Source: GYS-P2D sp964414425
GTDB lineage: Bacteria > Bacteroidota > Bacteroidia > Chitinophagales > Saprospiraceae
DNA: 64,000 nucleotides
Assembly (NCBI GenBank): GCA_964414425.1
Contig: CAYPWL010000012.1
Span: 16,916-80,915, forward strand
Direction of reading: 5' to 3'
The notes under the pieces are model-generated. The model was not told the DNA's origin, ran no database searches, and was given only the letters and a program-made list of their open reading frames with translations. The position numbers and the translations under genes were made by a program. Positions 46,320-54,368 of the stretch are shown here, piece after piece. The stretch's first letter is position 1. Each line of letters begins with the position of its first letter.

Positions 46320-48559
46320 TTAGTAGAGGTCGATTTAGCAACTACTTGGGTAAACCTGTGGCTATTCACTGGTGCCGCAATAGTATTGGTCCTCAAGGAT
46401 GTCGGGATCACTTTCAATAATTCCGATCGAAGACCTTCGACATCTGTCTGATTAATGGAGTTATAACCTTGCAGCTTACTCAATAGCGGTAGTATCTCTA
46501 GTCGATCTATGGCAAGCGTAGCCAATAGTCTTTGAAGTGTGGCAAGTTGATCAACTAAATCAAGAGATTCGCCACTCATACTTTCAGCGATCTGCTTGAT
46601 CTGGATATATACGTCGTCTTGAGCTTTATCTGTTAAGTAAGCTGAGTTTTCTATTTCATCGAGATCACCGCTGAGACGCTTTTCCTGTTCTTTAATCACA
46701 GGCGGATCAAATCCTATGCGGTGAACATAGATTCTTGCATGATTTTTAATCTCTTGGAGAAGCTTTAGGCTACGATGCTGATAGGGTAGTGAGGTCGCAG
46801 GATCATAGAGCCTGAGGTGCAACTCCGAGTCCCACATCTCTGACATAGCGGCCCTTAGCTTTGACTTGACTGATATATCATGAAATGTCGCTTCCTCTTC
46901 ACTATCATGGTTATGAGCAAGCTCCCTAACCCATGACGGATTGGTGGCTTCCTCTTTCACAGTGCCCTTGGTAGAGAGTAGTAGCCCTTCTTCTTCCTCA
47001 TGGTCATGATCATGCATATAGCTACTTAATAGATCTCGAGCTTCTGAGAGTATGCTGTTTTTGTCATGGTCATGGTCATGGTCGTGATCATGATCGTGGT
47101 TGTGGTGATCGTGATCGTGATCATCCTCATCTTCCAGTTCTATTTCGTTTTCGATAGCAATGCCACTTTCATTTTCTTCACCAAGGAACTGCCCATATTT
47201 TAACCTCAATTGCTTTTGATCAAAGCCCAATTCATTACTCATGCGATTAAAGGAATCTACGCTGATCTGATCTTTAATACTCAGTAGGTGTTCGCTATCG
47301 ATGATAATCTGGCGCTGACTTCTAAAGAATTCTGGCATGACGTCTACCTGTAGTGATGCATTATCGGCCCACTCATAAGTCGTAGTATCTTCAATAGCTA
47401 CAAAGAATGTAGCGCTCTTAACCATCTGATCTCTGTAAGGACAATTGTCTTTAGCCGCGACATAGAAATAGAGCTCATCTCCAGGCTCCATATCAAATGC
47501 TTGTGTAGAAAAGGAATGGCTCCCATTATAGCTCGTACGGCCCGATTGGAAGCCTTTTAAATCAAACTCTTTCTCCCGAAACTTTACTGACTCACCTTGA
47601 CCTTTCGCTACGGTGGCAATGATGCGCCCATCGATAAGCCCATAGTCATCATTGATATCCATATTGAAGGCAACTTGATGATCAGGTGCCCAGTCTAATC
47701 TTACATACTCATCTATGCCAGTAACTTGGATAGTCGGTGCCTGATCTTTGACGACTTCTACGCTGTGGTAATCGGACATAAACTGACGATAGCTATCCAC
47801 AAGTCCATATCGGTAATTATCAGAATTCTTAAAAGATCTGCTCAGTCGATTTTGTTGATTAAGGTTAATGGTATCGCCATCACTGAATAGCATAAACGAT
47901 CGGTTAGGACGCCCTGTCATCGCATAAGACCATGTTATAGTCGATCCCTCCGGTATGGTAAAGTCAAGGTGTTGCAAGCGCTGATCAGCTTTGTTGGTAT
48001 AAGCGGGATAATCGGCATACAGTTTTACACTTATGAAGAAGACAGAATCATGAGGAGTCAGCTCTACTGTCCCAGTGGAATCGGGACGTGCTGCAACCGT
48101 TATTGGTCCAATAGATTGATTGATAGCTCCCGATGGCGAACCCAAATCAAGGCACAACATGGACAACACTGCTACAATCGGAGTAGCAATACAGAATACA
48201 ATCGGCTTGGCGAGGGTGAAGTCCGTGTGCTCAAATAGTGCAGCTACCTTATCCCTTTGAAGCTCTTGTAGAGGGCTGAGGCCGTCGGCAGTTAGGAGGC
48301 TACCACTATATTCTAACTCCGGATGTTGCTGATTGACGATTGCCGTTAGTGTCGGTAGATCTGGCTCCGTCCTATGTCGGTGATAAGCTAAAACAATCAA
48401 ACCAAGGAGACTAATAGCTACGATGCCATAAAAAGACTCTGACCAGAACCATCCTATGGCTACAGCAGATAAGATAATTACAGTAGCTGAAAGGACATAA
48501 CAGCTTGTTCTGCTACGACGCCAATTCGCCAGTAAGCCTTGAATGGAATTACTTCTCAT
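46316..48559 (-). CDS. DUF4175-like membrane protein with a His/Asp-rich stretch
   Basis: A 747-residue protein with transmembrane helices at about 20-60 and 119-137, a large periplasmic domain (TVELTPHDSVFFISVKLYADYP...), and a helical C-terminal half. Residues about 478-501 alternate His and Asp in a long run, and a second short H-D-H-D-H-E stretch occurs about 20 residues later; both sit in an acidic loop, and such runs usually bind zinc, nickel or copper. The rest resembles DUF4175 proteins encoded next to MoxR/DUF58 genes. ATGA overlaps join it to the genes on either side. Confidence 0.75.
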   Translation of the reverse strand: MRSNSIQGLLANWRRSRTSCYVLSATVIILSAVAIGWFWSESFYGIVAISLLGLIVLAYHRHRTEPDLPTLTAIVNQQHPELEYSGSLLTADGLSPLQELQRDKVAALFEHTDFTLAKPIVFCIATPIVAVLSMLCLDLGSPSGAINQSIGPITVAARPDSTGTVELTPHDSVFFISVKLYADYPAYTNKADQRLQHLDFTIPEGSTITWSYAMTGRPNRSFMLFSDGDTINLNQQNRLSRSFKNSDNYRYGLVDSYRQFMSDYHSVEVVKDQAPTIQVTGIDEYVRLDWAPDHQVAFNMDINDDYGLIDGRIIATVAKGQGESVKFREKEFDLKGFQSGRTSYNGSHSFSTQAFDMEPGDELYFYVAAKDNCPYRDQMVKSATFFVAIEDTTTYEWADNASLQVDVMPEFFRSQRQIIIDSEHLLSIKDQISVDSFNRMSNELGFDQKQLRLKYGQFLGEENESGIAIENEIELEDEDDHDHDHHNHDHDHDHDHDHDKNSILSEARDLLSSYMHDHDHEEEEGLLLSTKGTVKEEATNPSWVRELAHNHDSEEEATFHDISVKSKLRAAMSEMWDSELHLRLYDPATSLPYQHRSLKLLQEIKNHARIYVHRIGFDPPVIKEQEKRLSGDLDEIENSAYLTDKAQDDVYIQIKQIAESMSGESLDLVDQLATLQRLLATLAIDRLEILPLLSKLQGYNSINQTDVEGLRSELLKVIPTSLRTNTIAAPVNSHRFTQVVAKSTSTK

Positions 48560-49605
48560 CCTACATGTTTTTTATGTGCGATGTATCGCTCCCATAGAAA
48601 TAGAGGAAGTATAATCAACCACCACCAAGCAGACAGCGGATTCTGATAGCTGTTATCCACATTAGCCGCAACTGTCTGATAGGGCAAAGTCATTTCTCTG
48701 TAATCGGTCTCGGCTAAGCCCAACTTAGTCTCCACGAGTCGAGAGCCTATAGTAACCGGCATATCGGAGTGAAGTAGCCCTGATCGACTGATAGCACCAG
48801 ATACAACCAAAGTGTTGCTCGTACTATTGCGGATTGTCAATGGTCCCTCATTTTGCTCCCATATGAGAGCATGGATATCAGATGGTATAGGCTGTGGTAC
48901 CGTTGTGATGAGCCAATCATAATTCTCATCGTCGTAAACAATACTCAGTCCGAGCTCGTCAGCGATATGATCCAGTAGTTCTGTGATCACCACTACCGTA
49001 TTAGATGATGGGTCTACATACATACGTAAGATGCGCTCATCATCAGTCAGGCCAGTAAAATCGACCTGCGGCTCATCGGCTATATGAGGCACTCTGTTGA
49101 TCGTGACATGATCACTCACGGCTATGGTTGACCCGATATAGTCTTGCATCCGATCAAATGTGATAATGTCTACAGAGTCCTTTTGAGCGTTAGCATCGGC
49201 TATAGCACTCCAGAGAGAAGGATAGTGAGCTGTAGTCGAATCCGACGTTCCAAGGGTAAAGACCATATGCTCTTTGGGATCTCCCAACTTAGATAGGTAT
49301 GACTCATATTGTGGATCAGCATGTATGCCATATTCTATCCATATTTGTTTGTTAGATTGATGCTCTGTCCAATAAGGGAGCGCAGCCAAGAGGACCACGA
49401 CGGCAATAAGAATACAGCGCAGCAATAGTTGACCATAATCCGTCAATGCAATTGATTTAGGATTGACAGATTCTTGCGGATCTAAAAATCGGATACTGCC
49501 AAAGAGCAACTCCTTGCTCTCTCGATTACTCAACAGATGAATGATCAAAGGCACTGCGAGACCGATTAAGCCTAATAGTGCTGATATGGCACTCAGTCCC
49601 ATCAT
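48556..49605 (-). CDS. BatA-like membrane protein
   Basis: A 349-residue protein. The N-terminus is the BatA-type double-transmembrane domain (ALLGLIGLAVPLIIHLLSNRESKELLFGSIRFL, then a second helix at 60-80), and a single helix (WWWLIILPLFLWERY) closes the C-terminus. The middle domain is periplasmic and lacks an obvious von Willebrand motif. It overlaps DUF58 by 4 bases and DUF4175-like by 4 bases. Family role: envelope-associated MoxR-operon component of unclear mechanism. Confidence 0.82.
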   Translation of the reverse strand: MMGLSAISALLGLIGLAVPLIIHLLSNRESKELLFGSIRFLDPQESVNPKSIALTDYGQLLLRCILIAVVVLLAALPYWTEHQSNKQIWIEYGIHADPQYESYLSKLGDPKEHMVFTLGTSDSTTAHYPSLWSAIADANAQKDSVDIITFDRMQDYIGSTIAVSDHVTINRVPHIADEPQVDFTGLTDDERILRMYVDPSSNTVVVITELLDHIADELGLSIVYDDENYDWLITTVPQPIPSDIHALIWEQNEGPLTIRNSTSNTLVVSGAISRSGLLHSDMPVTIGSRLVETKLGLAETDYREMTLPYQTVAANVDNSYQNPLSAWWWLIILPLFLWERYIAHKKHVG

Positions 49606-50462
49606 CGATAGTGAGCATTATTATGATTGACAATGTGTCCTAAGGAGCGATCGATTGGTTCATTAAGATAGACTCTTATCGATGGTGTGTTATATGAGTT
49701 GCACAGATCACTTATGGTCTGATAGTGCTTGTTCAGTCGTTCTTGATAGGTCTCTCGGAAGGCCTTAGGGTTCAGCTCTATACGCTCGCCAGTCTCCAAA
49801 TCTTTAAAATTGATCGAGGTATCAAATGATAGCTCCTCCTCAGCTCGACCCATGATATGTACTACAGTCACAGCGATGTTGTGATGAGCATTGAGGCTGA
49901 TGATACCCTCCATCTCTTCTGCGGTAGTATATAGATCGGATATCCATACAAGGTTGCCGACAATTGAGCTGTCCTGAGACGTTGCTCCTTGCTCGGCTTC
50001 CAATTCATAAAGGCTCCGTATCGATGCTTGCCATTTCTTATGTCCACTGGACGTATGCCATTGGCTCGATCCCGACGTCCATGCGAAGGAATCACCTTGA
50101 TTGATGGCGATATAATGTAGCGCTCCACACAAGACCTTGGCTAGCTCTAACTTAGTGTAGTCTCCCTCCCGATATTGCATCGATGGGCTATTATCAATGA
50201 CCACATGCAGATGATCTTGTGCTGATACAGGCGATTGCTTGATATAGTATTTGCCAGTTTTGGCATATAGTTTCCAGTCGAGTTGTCGGAGGTCATCACC
50301 TTGTATGTAGGGTCGATATTGTTCAAACTCTAAGCCCTGACCAACCTGTCGTGAAGCATGCGTGCCATAGATATGATGTTTGGATATCTTGCGAGAGAGC
50401 CACTCTAAGTGTGCTGCACTCTCGATCATCGTTTTTATGGTGCTATTGGCTGAGGCATTCAT
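49602..50462 (-). CDS. DUF58 protein of the MoxR operon
   Basis: A 286-residue cytoplasmic protein with the DUF58 hallmark (GLEFEQYRPYIQGDDLRQLDWKLYAKTGKYYIKQ at about 44-77) followed by a von Willebrand-like domain with VVIDNSPSM (DxSxS-type metal site). DUF58 proteins pair with MoxR ATPases as chaperone substrate adaptors. Starts one base after the MoxR stop. Confidence 0.9.
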   Translation of the reverse strand: MNASANSTIKTMIESAAHLEWLSRKISKHHIYGTHASRQVGQGLEFEQYRPYIQGDDLRQLDWKLYAKTGKYYIKQSPVSAQDHLHVVIDNSPSMQYREGDYTKLELAKVLCGALHYIAINQGDSFAWTSGSSQWHTSSGHKKWQASIRSLYELEAEQGATSQDSSIVGNLVWISDLYTTAEEMEGIISLNAHHNIAVTVVHIMGRAEEELSFDTSINFKDLETGERIELNPKAFRETYQERLNKHYQTISDLCNSYNTPSIRVYLNEPIDRSLGHIVNHNNAHYR

Positions 50463-50463
50463 A

Positions 50464-51441
50464 TCATCCGATATTGTAGTTGCCGATCAGATGGTCGACA
50501 AGTTGAGATGGAGTGACACCCTGCGAGGTAGCTTTGAAATTGAGGATAAATCGATGTCTCAAGGTAGGCAGCAACATCTGCTTGATGTCATTGGGGATCA
50601 CGCTATAGCGTGCCTGGGTTAAGGCATAGGCCTTAGCAGCCAGGATCAATGCTTGTCCCGCTCGCGGTCCTGCGCCCCAATCCACATAGTCCTTGATATA
50701 TTGATCTGTAGTTTCTGCGGGGCGAGTTGTTCTAATCAGCTTGCTGACATCACGGATCAAGTTATCATCGATATGCACCTCTCGACACAACTGTTGCAAT
50801 TGTAAGATCTCAACAGTAGTCAAGATTTCATCTATAGCCTCTTTTGTTGTACCTGTTGTCAGCTTAAGTATGTCATATTCTTCATCAGCATTGGGATAGT
50901 CCACGACGATATGCAGTAAGAATCGATCTACCTGTGCCTCCGGTAGTGGGAAAGTCCCAGCCTGCTCGATCGGATTCTGTGTAGCCAATAAGAAGAAGGG
51001 TTTAGGCAAATCATATCGATTACCTGCATAGCTCAAGCCATATTCTTGCATCAACTCTAAAAGCGCAGATTGAGTCTTAGGGGGTGTCCGATTGATCTCA
51101 TCTGCGAGCAATATATTCGTGAATACTGGGCCCTTCTCAAATCTAATCGCTCGATTCCCTTGGTCATCAACTTGCAAGATTTCAGTGCCCAATATATCTG
51201 AAGGCATCAAATCCGGGGTGAACTGTATGCGGTTATAGTCGATGGACAAGACCTGTGACAAGGTTTTAATCATCAAGGTTTTAGCAAGACCAGGCACTCC
51301 CTCTAAGAGAACATGTCCACCAGCAATAAGACCAACAATCAGTTGTTCGATCACCTCATGTTGTCCAACTACATTCTTTGAGATTTCTTTTTTGAGTAGG
51401 GCTATTTTGGAAAGTAATTGCTCAATTCTTTCTTTCGTCAT
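50464..51441 (-). CDS. moxR: MoxR-type AAA+ ATPase
   Basis: A 325-residue AAA+ ATPase of the MoxR family, a chaperone-like activator of metal or cofactor-dependent proteins. Walker A is LLEGVPGLAKT, Walker B ILLADEINR, sensor 1 in FFLLATQNPIEQAGT, and the arginine-finger and lid region is normal (PEAQVDRFLLH, FKDYVDWGAGPRA-like). I chose the ATG at 51441 because the longer open frame starting at 51570 would lie inside the esterase gene. It heads the MoxR/DUF58/BatA part of the operon. Confidence 0.93.
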   Translation of the reverse strand: MTKERIEQLLSKIALLKKEISKNVVGQHEVIEQLIVGLIAGGHVLLEGVPGLAKTLMIKTLSQVLSIDYNRIQFTPDLMPSDILGTEILQVDDQGNRAIRFEKGPVFTNILLADEINRTPPKTQSALLELMQEYGLSYAGNRYDLPKPFFLLATQNPIEQAGTFPLPEAQVDRFLLHIVVDYPNADEEYDILKLTTGTTKEAIDEILTTVEILQLQQLCREVHIDDNLIRDVSKLIRTTRPAETTDQYIKDYVDWGAGPRAGQALILAAKAYALTQARYSVIPNDIKQMLLPTLRHRFILNFKATSQGVTPSQLVDHLIGNYNIG

Positions 51442-51469
51442 ATGATCTTCTATCCGTCTCTTGTTAAGC

Positions 51470-52327
51470 TTAATACTGATGAAATCCCTGTGATACGAAT
51501 CCCAATACTTCTGGCAGTGACTCCCGCCAGTAGGTCCAATTATGTGCGCCATCCCGCACACGATATTCATGAGGGATGTCCAGCTTAGTCATGGCGATAT
51601 GTACGAGGCTGTTACCTTCATATAGGAAGTCATCATCACCACAGTCGATATACCATCTCACCGTGCTTAATTGATCAGCATCACCATTCTCTATGAGATA
51701 GTGTGCATTTGTCTCATTAAAATATTCTTGTAGTTCTTCGTCAGGATAGGTTTTCTCTTCATCACTTAGCAGCCACTTACCCCCTTCTACAGATAATGCA
51801 CCAACATATGCACTGAGTGGGCACGCAGAAGAAAACAAATCAGGTCTATGTATGGCATAGATAAAACTGCCGCCACCTCCCATAGAGAGTCCAGCTATGG
51901 CACGATAGCGTTTATTAGACTTGATACGATACTTGTCTTCTACATGAGGCATCAGCTCCTCAAAAAAGAAATCCTCATAGCGCCATTCGTCTCTGATCGT
52001 ATTGTAATATCCTCGTCGACCTGTATCGGCATCTGGCATGATAATGATCATCGGCGTTGCCTTTCCTGTACGTATGGCTTCATTAGTTATTCGCTTGACT
52101 TCTCCAAACTGTATCCATCCGGTCTGATCGTCACCAGCACCGTGCAATAGATAGAGCACAGGATAGCTTCGGGATGAAGTCTCATAATCAGGAGGGAGAT
52201 ATACGGCATAGTTACGCTCAGAGTTTAGGATTTCACTGCGCATGGTTACTTCGTCATCCACTGTGCCATATTGGCTATAGATGGGTTGAGTGAGGAGTAG
52301 TATGATCAATAGTAATAGTAGTCTCAT
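51470..52327 (-). CDS. secreted esterase D-like hydrolase
   Basis: A 285-residue secreted alpha/beta-hydrolase of the putative esterase (esterase D/feruloyl-esterase) family. Signal peptide MRLLLLLIILLLTQPIYSQ, then YLLHGAGDDQTGW (oxyanion), nucleophile GLSMGGGG (Ser in GLSMGG), acid in YIDCGDDDFL and the histidine in DGAHNWTYW. It is embedded in the operon: 13 bases after DUF4159 and 28 bases before moxR. Substrate unknown (ester of carbohydrate or lipid). Confidence 0.88.
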   Translation of the reverse strand: MRLLLLLIILLLTQPIYSQYGTVDDEVTMRSEILNSERNYAVYLPPDYETSSRSYPVLYLLHGAGDDQTGWIQFGEVKRITNEAIRTGKATPMIIIMPDADTGRRGYYNTIRDEWRYEDFFFEELMPHVEDKYRIKSNKRYRAIAGLSMGGGGSFIYAIHRPDLFSSACPLSAYVGALSVEGGKWLLSDEEKTYPDEELQEYFNETNAHYLIENGDADQLSTVRWYIDCGDDDFLYEGNSLVHIAMTKLDIPHEYRVRDGAHNWTYWRESLPEVLGFVSQGFHQY

Positions 52328-52340
52328 AGGAATCAAGATA

Positions 52341-52958
52341 TTAAGAAGTCAAAGCATGGATGACGATATTGACGCCAAATCTGGTATTGTCATTCTTATA
52401 CCATCGTTTATTTCTGAAATCGTAGTCCCACTCGCAACCGTAATCCTTATTAGAATATAACACAGCGATGCGTCCGTTGATCTCAACTGCCTTAAGATAG
52501 TCGTGGACGAGATCATCCCCCCAGCCATTGAGCTCTTGTGATGTCGTCGGTGGCCCATCAAATTCAAAGAAGGAGCTATAGATCGGATGATCATTCGGAA
52601 TCTTCTTAAGCGATCCCTCACCAAACAGATCGACCATCTGAGCCTCAAATGACTTGGCAAATAGGCCGTCTATGTCATGGTTGCAATCATCCGCAAATAC
52701 GAAACCACCTCGATCGATGTAATTCTTAAAGTTTTCTTCCTCTGCACTGGTAAACTGTACCAGTCGGTGTCCAGCCATGTAGCTGAATGGCGATTGATAC
52801 ACTTGATCATCACTCAAGGGAACGATCTGTTCCTCAGTATTGACAGGCAGGGTAGTATACTCTACAAGTGAATGTAGGAGGTTAGAAGGCATACGCTGAT
52901 CTACGTCCCAGTCTCCTGATTCATACATTAAGCGGTTGAAGCGAAATTGTGATCCCAT
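52341..52958 (-). CDS. DUF4159 protein, first gene of the MoxR operon
   Basis: A 205-residue protein of the DUF4159 family (N-terminal FRFNRLMYESGDWDVD, then LVQFTSAEEENFKNYIDRGGFVFADD, and HPIYSSFFEFDGPP). DUF4159 domains occur alone or fused to BatA-like helices in MoxR loci. It lies just after the tldDE terminator hairpin, so it is the first gene of the seven-gene operon. No signal peptide seen; function unknown. Confidence 0.8.
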   Translation of the reverse strand: MGSQFRFNRLMYESGDWDVDQRMPSNLLHSLVEYTTLPVNTEEQIVPLSDDQVYQSPFSYMAGHRLVQFTSAEEENFKNYIDRGGFVFADDCNHDIDGLFAKSFEAQMVDLFGEGSLKKIPNDHPIYSSFFEFDGPPTTSQELNGWGDDLVHDYLKAVEINGRIAVLYSNKDYGCEWDYDFRNKRWYKNDNTRFGVNIVIHALTS

Positions 52959-52970
52959 ATGATTATGCTA

Positions 52971-53006
52971 AAGAAAGGAATTAGAGTTAAATCTAATTCC
53001 TTTCTT
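52971..53006 (-). terminator. 15-bp perfect hairpin between tldDE and the MoxR operon
   Basis: AAGAAAGGAATTAGA, six-base loop, TCTAATTCCTTTCTT: a perfect 15-bp stem, 24 bases past the stop of the TldE-like gene. On the minus strand the right arm ends in pyrimidines (CCTTTCTTT), a modest U-rich tail, so it should terminate or attenuate tldDE transcription before the MoxR operon. Its size also allows a role in RNA stability. Confidence 0.65.
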
Positions 53007-53029
53007 AATCCATCAATATTATTTCCGTC

Positions 53030-54346
53030 TTATACGGCGTCTGAGAGACTTGTAAATGTAAAGTCCCTAATCTTCATATATGGTATGAGATTTCCGTTTA
53101 TACGTACTTGTTGTCCTAACGTCTCCAGATTATTAAGCATGATAATCGGGCTTTCATTAAATCTGAAGTTCTTAATCGGATGCTTCAACTTTCCATTCTC
53201 GATGTAGAATGTTCCATCACGAGTTAATCCAGTATAGAGCAAGGTCTGAGGGTCGACCGTACGGATATACCACATCCGAGTTACCAAGACACCTTTCTTA
53301 GTGTCTTTGATCAAGTCCTCTAACGAGGCATCTCCACCGTCCATGATTCCATTAGCTGGAAACGGTAGTGGAGCCACTCCTTTCTGGTCCGCCCAGTATC
53401 TGCCATAAGCCAGATTCTTTACGACTCCATTTTCTAACCAAGACGTTCGCTCTCTTGGCATACCCTCTCCAGTCCATGTAGATGCGGGCACCAATGGATT
53501 AAGAGGGTCTGAGTAGAGGTTGATACGCTCATCGACGATCTTTTCACCGATCTTATTTCCACCGCCTTCTTTAGCCATGAAGCTACGTCCTTCATCTGCG
53601 CTACGTGCATTAAAGGAGAACAACATATTTCTCAACAAACCTACTGAAGCGGCTGGCTCAAGAATCACCGTGTACTTACCTGGTTCGATGGCTTTAGCTT
53701 CTCTTGATTGTAGCGCCTTATCGATGGCGATCTGCGATGCCATCTCTGCATCAAATCTGCTCACGTCATTATAATCGCGTGTTACCCATCCTGAGCCAGA
53801 TCCATCATTACTACGCATAGTAACTGTGAAGTCCATGCCAGTCGATTGCTCATATGCAAACAAGCCATTAGAATTGCTGATCGCCGAGAAGTCTGCATAG
53901 TCCTCAAAAAAACCTGCCGCAGTAACATCCTTAGCCTTTGCTGGCTCTATACTCGCCGCTGCAACAGCAGCTCGATATTCAGGAGTAATCTCCGCCGTTG
54001 ATTTGATGTGCTGGTTAGACTCTACGATGTTCTGTGGGCCAAGTGGCTCCATGAACTCTTCTGACTCAGGGGAGAGAGTAGCAAGCTCCTCCGATCTGCG
54101 TACTACTTTTTCAATTGAAGCATCATCAAATTCTTCAATCGTTGCAGTACCTACCTTCTTACCAAAATTAGACTGGACTACAAGCGTTTGATTAGATTGC
54201 GCACCTGCCGTCGATACGGTATTACGTGCGTATCTGATATTGCCACTATCACTACCGGATAGATTTACTTCACAACCGTCTGCCTTACTATACTCTAAGG
54301 CTTTGGCCATGATTGCCTTAGCATCTTCTTTATTATAAATTGCCAT
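53030..54346 (-). CDS. pmbA: TldE/PmbA-like metalloprotease subunit
   Basis: A 438-residue protein of the TldD/PmbA family without a signal peptide (MAIYNKEDAKAIMAKALEYSK). It has GCEVNLSGSDSGNIRYARN and the C-terminal GNLIPYMKIRDFTFT typical of PmbA/TldE. The HExxxH zinc motif of TldD is absent, as expected for the non-catalytic subunit. It lies 22 bases downstream of tldD, its partner. Confidence 0.88.
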   Translation of the reverse strand: MAIYNKEDAKAIMAKALEYSKADGCEVNLSGSDSGNIRYARNTVSTAGAQSNQTLVVQSNFGKKVGTATIEEFDDASIEKVVRRSEELATLSPESEEFMEPLGPQNIVESNQHIKSTAEITPEYRAAVAAASIEPAKAKDVTAAGFFEDYADFSAISNSNGLFAYEQSTGMDFTVTMRSNDGSGSGWVTRDYNDVSRFDAEMASQIAIDKALQSREAKAIEPGKYTVILEPAASVGLLRNMLFSFNARSADEGRSFMAKEGGGNKIGEKIVDERINLYSDPLNPLVPASTWTGEGMPRERTSWLENGVVKNLAYGRYWADQKGVAPLPFPANGIMDGGDASLEDLIKDTKKGVLVTRMWYIRTVDPQTLLYTGLTRDGTFYIENGKLKHPIKNFRFNESPIIMLNNLETLGQQVRINGNLIPYMKIRDFTFTSLSDAV

Positions 54347-54368
54347 TGTTCTTTTCCTTCAGAGTTTA

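Noticed and set aside
51442..51570. Longer N-terminus for MoxR starting at 51570
   Set aside because: It would lie inside the coding region of the esterase and reads as unrelated sequence; the ATG at 51441 gives a normal MoxR N-terminus.
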